This document shows positions 23,962 to 31,909 of a stretch of 37,215 bases of DNA, one piece after another. The first letter of the stretch is position 1. Each line of letters begins with the position of its first letter. The position numbers and the translations under genes are program-made. This stretch comes from an uncultured Acetatifactor sp. GTDB taxonomy: Bacteria; Bacillota; Clostridia; Lachnospirales; Lachnospiraceae. The DNA lies in contig CAJUAP010000035.1 of assembly GCA_910584435.1 (NCBI GenBank), positions 1 to 37,215 of the forward strand, in the 5' to 3' direction. The notes beneath the pieces were generated by a model. It was not told the DNA's origin, ran no database searches, and worked only from the letters and a program-made list of their open reading frames with translations.

Positions 23962-25371
23962 ATGAAACAATTTATGGACAAAGATTTCCTGTTGGAAAAT
24001 GAAACAGCCAAGAAGCTGTTCCATGAGTTTGCAGAAAATACGCCGGTACTTGACTATCACTGCCACATCAATCCCAGGGAAATCGCAGAAAACCGTCAGT
24101 TTGACAACATCACCCAGGTATGGCTGGGCGGCGACCATTATAAGTGGCGTCTGATGCGTTCCTTTGGTGTGGACGAGAAGTATATCACCGGCGATGCATC
24201 CGATTATGAGAAATTCTGCAAATGGGCCGAATGCCTGGGCAAAGCCATCGGCAATCCCCTCTTCCATTGGAGCCATCTGGAACTGCAGAGATACTTCGGC
24301 TATCACGGCGTATTGAGCAGGAAAACCGCAGACGAAGTATGGAATCTTTGTAACGAGAAGCTTGCCGACCCTTCCATGAATGTACGTAACCTGATCAAAC
24401 AGAGCAATGTAACCTTAATCTGTACAACGGATGATCCCATTGACTCCTTAGAATGGCATAAGAAGATTGCAGAGGATACTACTTTTGATGTGAAGGTACT
24501 GCCCGCATGGAGGCCTGACAAGGCTATGAATATTGAGAAACCGGATTATCTGGATTATCTGGATAAACTGGCTGCAGTTGTGGGTATTGCTGAGATCACA
24601 AGCTTTGCCGCATTGAAGGATGCCCTGAGAACACGTATGGATTTCTTCGCCTCCATGCACTGCAATGTATCTGACCACGCATTGGAATATGTGATGTATT
24701 ATCCTGCTAGCGACGATGAAATTGAAGCTATCTTCTTAAAGAGACTGAACAGAATGATTCTGACCAGAGAAGAACAATTGAAGTTCAAGACTGCATTCAT
24801 GCTCTTTGTAGGCAGGGAATATCATAAGAGAGATTGGGCTATGCAGCTTCATTTCGGCTGTAAGCGGGACAACAATACTCCTATGTATCAGAAGTTAGGA
24901 CCCGATACCGGCTATGACTGCATTAACAATGACACTCCCTCCATGCAGATGGCAGATTTCCTGAATGCACTTGCCACCACGGATGAACTTCCCAGAACCA
25001 TCCTTTACAGCCTCAACCCCAACGACAACCAGGCAATCGGTTCCATCCTCGGCTGCTTCCAGGACTCCTCTGCTGTTGCAAAGGTTCAGCAGGGCAGCGC
25101 ATGGTGGTTCAATGACCACAAGATTGGTATGACGGAACAGCTCATCTCCCTGGCAAACCTGGGCAACCTGTCCGGTTTCGTAGGCATGCTGACGGATTCC
25201 AGAAGCTTCCTCTCCTACACCAGACATGAATACTTCCGCCGTATCCTGTGCAACCTGATCGGTACCTGGGTAGAAGGCGGCGGCTTCCCGGCAGATATGG
25301 AGATTTTGTCCGAAATTATCAAGGATATTTCTTATTACAATGCTAAGAGGTATTTTAAGTTTGATATTTAA
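23962..25371 (+). CDS. uxaC: Uronate isomerase (glucuronate/galacturonate isomerase)
   Basis: Converts D-galacturonate to D-tagaturonate and D-glucuronate to D-fructuronate, the first pathway step. The 469-residue length and sequence match the amidohydrolase-superfamily UxaC: DYHCHINP with metal-ligand His33 and His35, TTDDPIDSLEWH, VLPAWRPDKAMNIEK, LHFGCKRDNN and the C-terminal MLTDSRSFLSYTRHEYFRRILC. GGAGGG precedes the start by nine bases. It lies 144 bp downstream of the LacI-type gene on the same strand; the gap contains no clear terminator, so read-through from the regulator promoter is likely, although a TTGACT and a GTTAGTAAC palindrome before uxaC leave room for a separate promoter. 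Confidence 0.96.
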   Translation: MKQFMDKDFLLENETAKKLFHEFAENTPVLDYHCHINPREIAENRQFDNITQVWLGGDHYKWRLMRSFGVDEKYITGDASDYEKFCKWAECLGKAIGNPLFHWSHLELQRYFGYHGVLSRKTADEVWNLCNEKLADPSMNVRNLIKQSNVTLICTTDDPIDSLEWHKKIAEDTTFDVKVLPAWRPDKAMNIEKPDYLDYLDKLAAVVGIAEITSFAALKDALRTRMDFFASMHCNVSDHALEYVMYYPASDDEIEAIFLKRLNRMILTREEQLKFKTAFMLFVGREYHKRDWAMQLHFGCKRDNNTPMYQKLGPDTGYDCINNDTPSMQMADFLNALATTDELPRTILYSLNPNDNQAIGSILGCFQDSSAVAKVQQGSAWWFNDHKIGMTEQLISLANLGNLSGFVGMLTDSRSFLSYTRHEYFRRILCNLIGTWVEGGGFPADMEILSEIIKDISYYNAKRYFKFDI

Positions 25372-25419
25372 TACAACAGACAGTAAGACTCCTATGATTT
25401 TCCTTTTTGTATTTAAGAT

Positions 25420-25452
25420 AAAAAAGTCCATCCCGTATGAGATGGACTTTTT
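25420..25452. terminator. Bidirectional terminator between uxaC and buk
   Basis: AAAAAAGTCCATC, an 8-nt loop and GATGGACTTTTT form a stem with A and T tracts on both sides. It sits between convergent genes uxaC (+) and buk (-) and would serve both. Confidence 0.92.
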
Positions 25453-25496
25453 CTTTCTGAATAACCTTTTTGCCTGCCGCGGATCACTGCTGTACT

Positions 25497-26564
25497 TTAA
25501 TAAACTTTTGCTTCCTCTTCCCCGTTCAGCACACGCAGAGCGCCCTGTGCCAATGCCAGCAATTCATCTTCACCGGGATACACGGTAAAGGGTGCAATCC
25601 ATTCCGCCCTCTCCTTCAATGCCGCCACAATATCCGCACCGTAAGCAATACCGCCGGTAACGATGATCTGATCCACCTTGCCGTTCAACACACATGCCAT
25701 GGAACCGATATCCTTAGCCACCTGAAGCAGAAACGCCTGCTTTGCCTCCGCTGCCTTCTCATCTCCTTCATTGGCACGCTTCGTCACCTCACGCATATCA
25801 TTGGTGCCGAGATACGCATTAAATCCTCCGTTCCCTACTACCTTGCCATATACTTCCTTCTCGGAATATCTGCCTGAGAAGCACATCTTAATCAGGGCGC
25901 CGCTGGGCACCGCACCCGCCCTTTCCGGTGAAAAAGCGCCGTCACCATCCAATGCATTGAATACGTCAACCACCTTTCCGTATTCGTGTGCGCCTACGGA
26001 CACGCCGCCGCCCATATGTACCACAATCAGGCGTAAGCTCTCATAAGCTTTCCCGATTTCTTTGGCATATCTTTTTGCCACAGCCTTCTGATTCAACGCG
26101 TGGAAAATACTCACACGGGGGAGCTCCGGCACACCGGAATATCTGGCAATGGGCATCAGCTCGTCAACCACCGTAGGGTCTACAATGTAGGAAGGAACGC
26201 CGATGGAATCCGCTATTTCCTTTGCCAGAATACCTCCCAGATTGGATGCGTGCTGTCCCTGCACCCCCTTCTTCAGATCGGCAAGCAGTTCTTCCGTCAC
26301 GGCATAGGTGCCTCCCGGAATCGGCTTCAGCATTCCCCCGCGGCCCACTATCACATTCAGACTCTTGATATCGAAATTTTTCCCTTCCAGAAAATCGGTG
26401 ATGATTTTCTTACGGAAATCCTTCTGAGCCACAATAGAATCAAACTGTCCGATCTCTTCCGTAGAATGTCTCAGCGTTTCGTCAAATAATAATGTTTCAT
26501 CCTCAAATACACCTATCTTGGTGGAGGTTGAACCGGGATTGATAATTAAACTTTTGATGGACAT
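25497..26564 (-). CDS. buk: Butyrate kinase
   Basis: Forms butyrate and ATP from butyryl phosphate, the final ATP-yielding step of butyrate fermentation. The 355-residue protein is an ASKHA acetate-kinase-family enzyme: IINPGSTSTKIGVFE at the N-terminus, VGRGGMLKPIPGGTY, FHALNQKAVAKRYA, VVHMGGGVSVGAHEYG, and IIVTGGIAYG near the C-terminus. A branched-chain fatty acid kinase is the close alternative. The start at 26564 (MSIKS) follows AGGAGG; the longer frame from 26591 includes the ribosome binding site. It is the second gene after ptb, 91 bp away, and ends at the shared terminator. Confidence 0.94.
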   Translation of the reverse strand: MSIKSLIINPGSTSTKIGVFEDETLLFDETLRHSTEEIGQFDSIVAQKDFRKKIITDFLEGKNFDIKSLNVIVGRGGMLKPIPGGTYAVTEELLADLKKGVQGQHASNLGGILAKEIADSIGVPSYIVDPTVVDELMPIARYSGVPELPRVSIFHALNQKAVAKRYAKEIGKAYESLRLIVVHMGGGVSVGAHEYGKVVDVFNALDGDGAFSPERAGAVPSGALIKMCFSGRYSEKEVYGKVVGNGGFNAYLGTNDMREVTKRANEGDEKAAEAKQAFLLQVAKDIGSMACVLNGKVDQIIVTGGIAYGADIVAALKERAEWIAPFTVYPGEDELLALAQGALRVLNGEEEAKVY

Positions 26565-26655
26565 CTCTTTTTTCCTCCTGATTAATAACAAATATCGTTT
26601 CCATTATAGAACACTTCCGCCGCATAACGGCCCCGGACAGCCCATGAAGGGTTTA

Positions 26656-27573
26656 TTATGCTTTCTTCATTTCCTCTGCAACAACTGCTGCCAGTGCAAG
26701 AGAGTTTACCTTTGTCTCAAAGCTGTCGGAACGGCTGGTAAGGATAACAGGAACCTTTGTGCCGGTAAGAATGCAGCCGTTCTTCACCTTCACCATATGT
26801 ACAATGGCCTTATATACCAGGTTGCCCGCATGGATATCCGGGAACAGGAGAATGTCTGCATCTCCCTGAATCTTCCTGTCAGTAGCCGCCTTATGCTTTG
26901 CAGCCTCCGCATCTATGGCAAGATCAAGAGAAAGAGGACCATCCACAATGCAGCCTGTAAGCTGTCCCTCTTCACACATTTTCGTCAACTCAGCTGCTTC
27001 CACAGTTGCCGGCATCTTGGGATTCACCACTTCCACTGCCGCCAGGGGCGCTACCTTGGGCAGCTCAATACCGCAGGCATTACATACGGGAACGGTGTTC
27101 TTAATGATATTTACCTTATCCTCCAATGTGGGATATGTCATAAATGCCACGTCTGTCAGGAACAAAAGCCTGTCAATACCGGGAATTTCAAACACGCAGA
27201 CATGGGAAAGGGGCTTGCCGGTACGCAGACCGACTTCCTTATCCAGCACGCTCTTGAGGAAATCCTTAGTATCAATTAATCCTTTCATATACATATCCGC
27301 CCGGCCGTCATGAACCAGTTTCACGGCCTTCAGGGATGCCTGAATCACATCCGGTTCATCAATAATCTCATACCCAGACAAATCCATGTGAATAGAAGCC
27401 GCCACATCTCTGATCTTCGCCTCATCGCCTACCAGAATCGCATCGGCAATATCCCGGGTCTTTGCCTCCCTGACAGCCTCAAGAACCGCAGAATCCTGTG
27501 CCACGGATACGGATACTGTCTTCTTGCTGCACTTCTGCACCTTCGCCACAATGTCGTCAAAACCCTGTTTCAT
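26656..27573 (-). CDS. ptb: Phosphate butyryltransferase
   Basis: Converts butyryl-CoA and phosphate to butyryl phosphate. The 305-residue cytoplasmic enzyme belongs to the phosphate acetyl/butyryltransferase family: DAILVGDEAKIRDVA, DMYMKGLIDTKDFLKSVL, LLFLTDVAFMTYPTLEDK and the C-terminal CoA-site block LTSRSDSFETKVNSLALA. It is first in the ptb-buk operon. Together the pair indicates butyrate production by the kinase route; the upstream crotonyl-CoA pathway genes are not in this window. Promoter at 27654-27682. Confidence 0.95.
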   Translation of the reverse strand: MKQGFDDIVAKVQKCSKKTVSVSVAQDSAVLEAVREAKTRDIADAILVGDEAKIRDVAASIHMDLSGYEIIDEPDVIQASLKAVKLVHDGRADMYMKGLIDTKDFLKSVLDKEVGLRTGKPLSHVCVFEIPGIDRLLFLTDVAFMTYPTLEDKVNIIKNTVPVCNACGIELPKVAPLAAVEVVNPKMPATVEAAELTKMCEEGQLTGCIVDGPLSLDLAIDAEAAKHKAATDRKIQGDADILLFPDIHAGNLVYKAIVHMVKVKNGCILTGTKVPVILTSRSDSFETKVNSLALAAVVAEEMKKA

Positions 27574-27653
27574 TTCCTACATACTTCCTTTCTGCCCCGC
27601 CGGGCATCACTTTATTTTTAAGGACGTTTTTCCTATACGTTCCACCGTCATGA

Positions 27654-27682
27654 ATCATATCACAAAGCACAGTAAAATGCAA
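27654..27682 (-). promoter_or_regulatory. Promoter of the ptb-buk operon
   Basis: Minus-strand TTGCAT (27677-27682), 17-bp spacer, TATGAT (27654-27659). The leader is about 75 nt. No operator-like repeat is obvious. Confidence 0.75.
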
Positions 27683-27692
27683 TACAAAACCA

Positions 27693-27759
27693 CAGGAATA
27701 TCAGCAATTGCCTGTATTCCTGCGGCTTCGATGATGCAGCCGGGTTTATGCCCCGGATG
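27693..27759 (-). terminator. Two hairpins ending the protease/Ig-like transcript
   Basis: CCGGG/CCCGG with flanking GC pairs (27736-27759) begins immediately after the Ig-like gene's stop codon. A second 8-bp stem CAGGAATA/TATTCCTG (27693-27700, 27715-27722) follows and leads into TGGTTTTG. Together they probably end transcription before the ptb promoter. Confidence 0.6.
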
Positions 27760-28269
27760 CTAATATAATTCAAAATCTGCAGCTATATATCCCTCTTGTC
27801 CGCGTGTAACTTTATCTTCCATGAATAACACATCTTTCATAATTCGATATGTCCCTTCTTGAAAATCGGTGGGATTGTTTATTTTTATTTCTATCTCTAT
27901 CTCATCGCAGCCGCCCGCCTGCAGAGCATATCCAATATCATACCACTCGCCGGGAGAATAAATTTCATACCATCTGCCATCTATCAGCATTTCTAATATA
28001 TAGAATTCACCATACATTATCTCATAATTACTTCTGTTTTCAATTGACAGAAGTAAGGTTAGATGGTCATCCTGGATTTTGCTCTCAACCAGTGTAAAAC
28101 TGATTTCCTGTAGAAATTCCGTTTGGGCAAATTTCGTCTCATTCAAATTGGTTTTATTCAATTTCGATTCATTTATACCTGTTTTATTTGTGTACATATA
28201 TACCACTAACAAAAAGGAAAACAACAAAACTGCAGCAGCTGAAATGAATATAATAACCTTTTTCCTCAT
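27760..28269 (-). CDS. Membrane-anchored protein with a bacterial Ig-like domain
   Basis: The 169-residue protein begins with KKVIIFISAAAVLLFSFLLVVYM, an uncleaved N-terminal anchor, followed by an Asn/Thr/Lys-rich spacer with NKT/NET-like repeats (about 27-50). The rest looks like a Big_14-type immunoglobulin-like beta sandwich: LLLSIENRSNYEIMYGEFYILEML, then DGRWYEI, ALQAGGCDEIEIEI and GTYRIMKDVLF. It is expected outside the membrane. Its start overlaps the protease stop as ATGA with no ribosome binding site, so its translation depends on the protease gene. A partner, inhibitor or tether role for the protease is an inference. A decayed second copy of its 3' end lies at 30959-31036. Confidence 0.72.
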   Translation of the reverse strand: MRKKVIIFISAAAVLLFSFLLVVYMYTNKTGINESKLNKTNLNETKFAQTEFLQEISFTLVESKIQDDHLTLLLSIENRSNYEIMYGEFYILEMLIDGRWYEIYSPGEWYDIGYALQAGGCDEIEIEIKINNPTDFQEGTYRIMKDVLFMEDKVTRGQEGYIAADFELY

Positions 28270-29477
28270 TTTACAAATTTTAAATCAGGAATTTCCTGAA
28301 TAACATAATAGAGATTCCCATGAAAGGCATAAACTTTATTATCTACTATTGCCCTGCCTTTATGATACCCTACAATAACTTTATTGTCAGTATAACTTGA
28401 ATCATCAATCGCAACAGGTGCCCCGCTATAACCGTCACTTGTACTTATAGTTGTCCGAATCATATTACCCCATACTATATTTTTATCTGCATTTACATAA
28501 GTATAATTATTACTTACTAATAATCCTGTCTTATTACCCAAATATGAATAAACAGTAAGTTTTGTATTAACAGGGATTCCATAATCTTCTTTTAACGCAT
28601 ACATTGTAAGAGGATACTCACCATTTAATAATCCATTTTGATAATTATAATCAGGATTGCCTTTTATTAATGCAACATCTGTTGTATTAGTCTGCAGCTT
28701 TCTGGCAACTGTTCCAATTAAATTATTATCTGCATCATAGATTGCGTCTCCTTCAGAGGCACTAATATGTCCTGCTGTCAGAAACCCTTGTTCATATTCG
28801 TAAGAATCTTTTAACCATTGAACACCTGGCAGAAACAGACTTGCTGAATATTTTCCGTAACATATTTTCTGACCCGGAGTTAATGTAATAGTTGCCGCTT
28901 TTGCATTTGCTGAATAGCAATTTGATGTTAAAGTATAATCTTCTGTTATTTCATCTTCTATATTGATAACTTCTCCTTCCACAAAATCAATTGCTTCTAT
29001 CGGTACTATGGAAGAAATTGTTTTGACTTTTTCATTGTCTAATTTTTCTATGAATATTTGCACTTTGTTATTAATAATATCAATATCTAATGCATCTACT
29101 CCTGTTTTAGAAAAATCCAATTCTTCAATTAATATATTCAGATAATTTTTTAATTCCATATAAGAAAATATCACCCTTTTTATATCCACAAAATCCCTAT
29201 TTTGTGCCTCACTAATTACCGAATCCCCAACAGACTTCACATTTGGATCATAATTTGTATATAGCATCACTAAATTACCATTTTCATCAAAATATGCCCC
29301 CCCATAAACCTCAGAATCTATGTTTTCTGCATTACAAAAGAAAAAATCTAATCCGGCTTTTTGTTTCACATCCATAGCAAAATCTTCCTCAGCATGCACA
29401 TGACCCATTGGGTAAAAGACACTGAATGTCAACGTAAATAGAATTATTGCTGATACCATTTTTCTGATTAATTTCAT
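28266..29477 (-). CDS. Secreted chymotrypsin-like (S1 family) serine protease with propeptide
   Basis: The 403-residue protein has a signal peptide (about 1-29, ending HVHA), a roughly 170-residue pro-region, and a C-terminal protease domain. The triad is readable: His237 in GFLTAGH, Asp267 in TNTTDVALIK, Ser351 in STSDGYSGAPV. The Ser motif GYSGAP differs from the GDSGGP of trypsin and is nearer to V8-like and alpha-lytic-type enzymes. The pro-region contains VDALDIDIINNKVQIFIEKL, like the foldase propeptides of bacterial S1 enzymes. It probably acts outside the cell. It has AAAGGAG before the start, an unusually long leader, is AT-rich relative to the flanking chromosome, and is coupled to the Ig-like gene. 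Confidence 0.82.
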   Translation of the reverse strand: MKLIRKMVSAIILFTLTFSVFYPMGHVHAEEDFAMDVKQKAGLDFFFCNAENIDSEVYGGAYFDENGNLVMLYTNYDPNVKSVGDSVISEAQNRDFVDIKRVIFSYMELKNYLNILIEELDFSKTGVDALDIDIINNKVQIFIEKLDNEKVKTISSIVPIEAIDFVEGEVINIEDEITEDYTLTSNCYSANAKAATITLTPGQKICYGKYSASLFLPGVQWLKDSYEYEQGFLTAGHISASEGDAIYDADNNLIGTVARKLQTNTTDVALIKGNPDYNYQNGLLNGEYPLTMYALKEDYGIPVNTKLTVYSYLGNKTGLLVSNNYTYVNADKNIVWGNMIRTTISTSDGYSGAPVAIDDSSYTDNKVIVGYHKGRAIVDNKVYAFHGNLYYVIQEIPDLKFVK

Positions 29478-29854
29478 TATTTAAATTCTCCTTTTATAAT
29501 TTTGTCGCGCATCTTCATAACGCAGAACTGCTACTCGCTAATTCAAAATTCATTTGCAAGTTATACTCATTAGTCTTAAATTTCCATTAGTTTCGATTTC
29601 TCATATTCGCCATTTTGTCATAATGGATTCCCCAACAAGACAATAAGTACTTTAATGTAATGCACCTTTTTCTAATCCTTCATACATAGGAAAACTAAAG
29701 ATATGCATTCTTCTCGATAACAGAAAACTATTTTAAGCTCTTTCTATCATCCACCCCACATCATAACCACCCCCTTTTATATCATAGAAAATCTACAGTT
29801 GAAGATATTCTTCACATGATCGCATTTTCTTTACATGCAGTTCTGATTTCTAAA

Positions 29855-29943
29855 GATTATTCTCAATCATAGAATAATCAATTGACAAAAATGAAGCATG
29901 CGCCTTTACTATATATACTACATCGCAGAAGTTCTAATGTCAA
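29855..29943 (-). promoter_or_regulatory. Protease operon promoter and leader hairpin
   Basis: Minus-strand TTGACA (29938-29943, consensus), 17-bp spacer, TAGTAT (29915-29920). A perfect 9-bp inverted repeat GATTATTCT-7-AGAATAATC (29855-29879) lies in the early transcript. The start codon is at 29477, so the leader would be about 430 nt. The 29478-29854 interval has no recognisable gene; an 18-codon frame starting MHIFSFPMYEGL lacks a ribosome binding site. Confidence 0.7.
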
Positions 29944-30078
29944 CAATAACTATCTTAATTCAGCTTTGACGGGCAAGCTTTCTTTGTAGTTATTTAAGTC
30001 TGATTTTGAAATAATTTTCTAATCATCAGAGCTGGCTGATTTACCTCTTGCAACAAAAATGCATGATAGATTACTAAT

Positions 30079-30831
30079 TTATGGCGCATAGTTTTCAAGC
30101 ACATCAAGAATATCCCTTTGATATATATTGCCGCCAAGGATATCGCCATTGGGCTCAAAACAGATAGAACGGATATCCTCGGGATTCTCAGTGTATGGAT
30201 TCGTATATTTTCTGTCAGCTTCAAAGTATTCGCCCAGATATTTAAGTGCATTGCCTGAAGGGAAAATGACATTTCCATCCGAGACAGCTATCTCCATTTG
30301 TTCAAATTCTTCCAGGATTTCCCCCGTCCGCCTATTATAAGGATTCGGATCATTTTTGTCCACCAGCCAGGCCGGATGCACCTTTAGCGGAATACCTGCC
30401 CCTTTTACGGCTTCGGCAAAGGTTTTCACCGGTTCTAAAGGAATGGTTTCCTGATGGAATGCGTCCACTGACAGCAGAATTTGATTCACGCCGCTCTGAG
30501 CCAGTTTCACAGCGGCAGCTTTTATCTGCTCCTTATCCCTGCTGAAGAAACCGTTTGTAATAATCTGCCGCTTAGGAATCTTCATCTTCTGTGCAGCAGC
30601 ATGAATCTTACAGACTTCCTCATAATACAGTAAGGGTTCTCCGCCAAATGTCATCAGGGAATCTATGGCAAATGCGCCGCAGATTTTTTCAACAGCCAGC
30701 ACCGCGGCACTGCCATCTATATGCTCGCCGCGCATAGCATGCCCGCCTTCAGAACAATGCTTACAGTGCCCTGTACAAGCATATGTAATCAAAAACTCTA
30801 TACGGTTTAAATTTTGGATATATGGATTCAT
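30079..30831 (-). CDS. Stand-alone radical SAM protein, function unknown
   Basis: The 250-residue protein carries the radical SAM cluster motif CTGHCKHC (Cys19, Cys23, Cys26) in a beta strand context, followed by LMTFGGEPLLY (the GGE SAM-binding motif), then ITNGFF and ILLSVDAFHQE. The core barrel is complete but there is no C-terminal SPASM or Twitch cysteine cluster; the protein ends with CFEPNGDILGGNIYQRDILDVL, which resembles the end of SPASM-like proteins with the Cys residues missing. Neither a RiPP precursor nor another substrate gene is visible beside it. GAGGAG precedes the start and a consensus promoter is at 30886-30914. It may be a peptide modifier or an orphan metabolic enzyme. 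Confidence 0.85.
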   Translation of the reverse strand: MNPYIQNLNRIEFLITYACTGHCKHCSEGGHAMRGEHIDGSAAVLAVEKICGAFAIDSLMTFGGEPLLYYEEVCKIHAAAQKMKIPKRQIITNGFFSRDKEQIKAAAVKLAQSGVNQILLSVDAFHQETIPLEPVKTFAEAVKGAGIPLKVHPAWLVDKNDPNPYNRRTGEILEEFEQMEIAVSDGNVIFPSGNALKYLGEYFEADRKYTNPYTENPEDIRSICFEPNGDILGGNIYQRDILDVLENYAP

Positions 30832-30885
30832 TTGTCTGACTCCTCAGGAAATGATAAAGTATCGTTCTGTTTTCTCATCATACCT

Positions 30886-30914
30886 ATTATAACAAAACAA
30901 ATACTTAATAACAA
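30886..30914 (-). promoter_or_regulatory. Promoter of the radical SAM gene
   Basis: Minus-strand TTGTTA (30909-30914), 17-bp spacer, TATAAT (30886-30891). Leader about 45-50 nt to the start codon. Confidence 0.75.
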
Positions 30915-30958
30915 GGCAGTTTCAATGATGCAGCCAGGTTATGCTCCGAATGCTGATA

Positions 30959-31036
30959 TCAATTAAAATCTGCAGCAATATAGCCCTCATGTCCGCATCT
31001 ACCTTTGTTTCCTATGAATAACACATCCTAATGATT
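30959..31036 (-). pseudogene. Decayed 3' end of a second Ig-like gene
   Basis: The minus strand reads DVLFIGNKGRCGHEGYIAAD and a stop, against DVLFMEDKVTRGQEGYIAAD in the intact Ig-like gene at 27760-28269. Similarity at DNA level continues past the stop through the terminator hairpin (to about 30925) and a few codons upstream through a frame change. Everything upstream of these codons is gone. It shows that a second Ig-like gene once lay before the radical SAM gene. Confidence 0.8.
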
Positions 31037-31061
31037 CTTGATGAAGTTTACACTTTGGGAA

Positions 31062-31089
31062 TTGCACTTTTACAATCATTCTGTATAAT
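31062..31089 (+). promoter_or_regulatory. Promoter of the truncated methyltransferase region
   Basis: TTGCAC (31062-31067), 16-bp spacer, TATAAT (31084-31089). It drives the short ORF at 31117 and the methyltransferase fragment. Confidence 0.65.
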
Positions 31090-31116
31090 GGAAGTATACG
31101 GATGAGGTGCATATCT

Positions 31117-31221
31117 ATGGCTTTCCCCGGAACACCGGGCGGAAGCAAGACAGGATTTTTGGTTTTTAACGCCCAAAAGCCGGGCGATCACGAAGCGGAA
31201 ATTCTCAATGCAAAACGATAA
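31117..31221 (+). CDS. Possible 34-aa protein upstream of the methyltransferase fragment
   Basis: ATG at 31117 follows GAGG by about eight bases and a good promoter; the frame begins MAFPGTPGGSKTGFLVFNAQ and ends EILNAKR. Codon use looks normal and the Gly/Lys-rich sequence is not random-looking, but I do not recognise it. It could be a genuine small protein of the lost methyltransferase locus or the start of a truncated gene. Confidence 0.4.
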   Translation: MAFPGTPGGSKTGFLVFNAQKPGDHEAEILNAKR

Positions 31222-31247
31222 ATAGTGTATTTAGGAGAACATATAAA

Positions 31248-31711
31248 ATGATAGCTACAAACAGTATTCTCTGTGGGGATTGTTTTATTATTATGCAGCA
31301 AATGGATAATGACAGCATTGCTTGCTGCATTACGGACCCACCTTATAACTATGAATTTATAGGACGTTCATGGGACGAAAAAGAAATTAATCGCAGATTA
31401 GATAAAGTAAAAAATTCTAATTCTACATTAGTAAAAAACATTCCGTATGGAAGCGGTTTAGCCGGAGGCGTTCGCAATGCTCGATGGTATGATAAAAACA
31501 GAAAAAATATTTTAGAATATCAGAATTGGGTGGAATCCTGGGGAAAAGAATTATTCCGAATCCTTAAACCTGGAGCATTAGTTCTTATATTTAATAGTAC
31601 GAGAACAGCTGCCCATATTCAAGTCAAGCATTTAAATATCTGCAATCTAACACTGGAATTGATGTCTGTAATTTGTTAAAGAGATTAAAAGGTGCGTTCT
31701 TATTACCTTAA
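31248..31711 (+). pseudogene. Truncated DNA methyltransferase (DPPY type)
   Basis: The 143-codon frame (31248-31679) begins NSILCGDCFIIMQQMDNDSI and contains the catalytic motif IV as TDPPYNYEF, then ELFRILKPGALVLIFNSTRTAAHIQV, the usual order in beta-class N6-adenine/N4-cytosine DNA methyltransferases. After AAHIQV similarity stops: the normal C-terminal half with the AdoMet-binding FxGxG motif is missing and the frame ends in unrelated residues. Another frame from 31622 to 31711 reads SQAFKYLQSNTGIDVCNLLK and on to a stop, probably the tail of a different gene joined by a deletion. The product cannot bind AdoMet normally. Confidence 0.75.
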
Positions 31712-31745
31712 TAAATCTAAGAAACTAAGTCTAAATAATTTTCTG

Positions 31746-31897
31746 CTATCTCCCTAACCTTTTTGTTATCTGTTCCTCCACTATCCGTTTGAATACCGTT
31801 TCCATTTTTTCAGTGCCTGCATAATGCTTTTCTACGATAATTTTGTGAATGGGTGCTGCCGGGCGGCTTGTTGTCCTGTCTTGCTGTCTTTGCTCAT
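31746..31897 (-). pseudogene. Frameshifted small gene, possibly from a mobile element
   Basis: An ATG at 31897 with AAAGGAG upstream starts MSKDSKTGQQAARQ, which stops after 21 codons. In another frame the coding sense continues as IHKIIVEKHYAGTEKMETVF and on to ITKRLGR before a stop at 31746. Joining the two gives a plausible small basic protein of about 50 residues with one frameshift. Short proteins of this shape occur near recombinases of integrative elements, but I cannot name the family, and no recombinase remains here. Confidence 0.45.
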
Positions 31898-31909
31898 AAA
31901 TCTGCTCCT

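Noticed and set aside
24895..25431. 178-codon minus-strand frame opposite uxaC
   Set aside because: Shadow of the well-conserved uronate isomerase; starts inside the shared terminator and lacks a ribosome binding site.
29478..30078. RiPP precursor peptide beside the radical SAM gene
   Set aside because: I read the minus strand between the radical SAM stop and the protease start and found only frames of 18 codons or fewer, with no ribosome binding site or Cys-rich core. No RiPP cluster is claimed.
29994..30278. 94-codon minus-strand frame at the end of the radical SAM gene
   Set aside because: It overlaps the radical SAM 3' part in another frame and its sequence has no motif; treated as a shadow.
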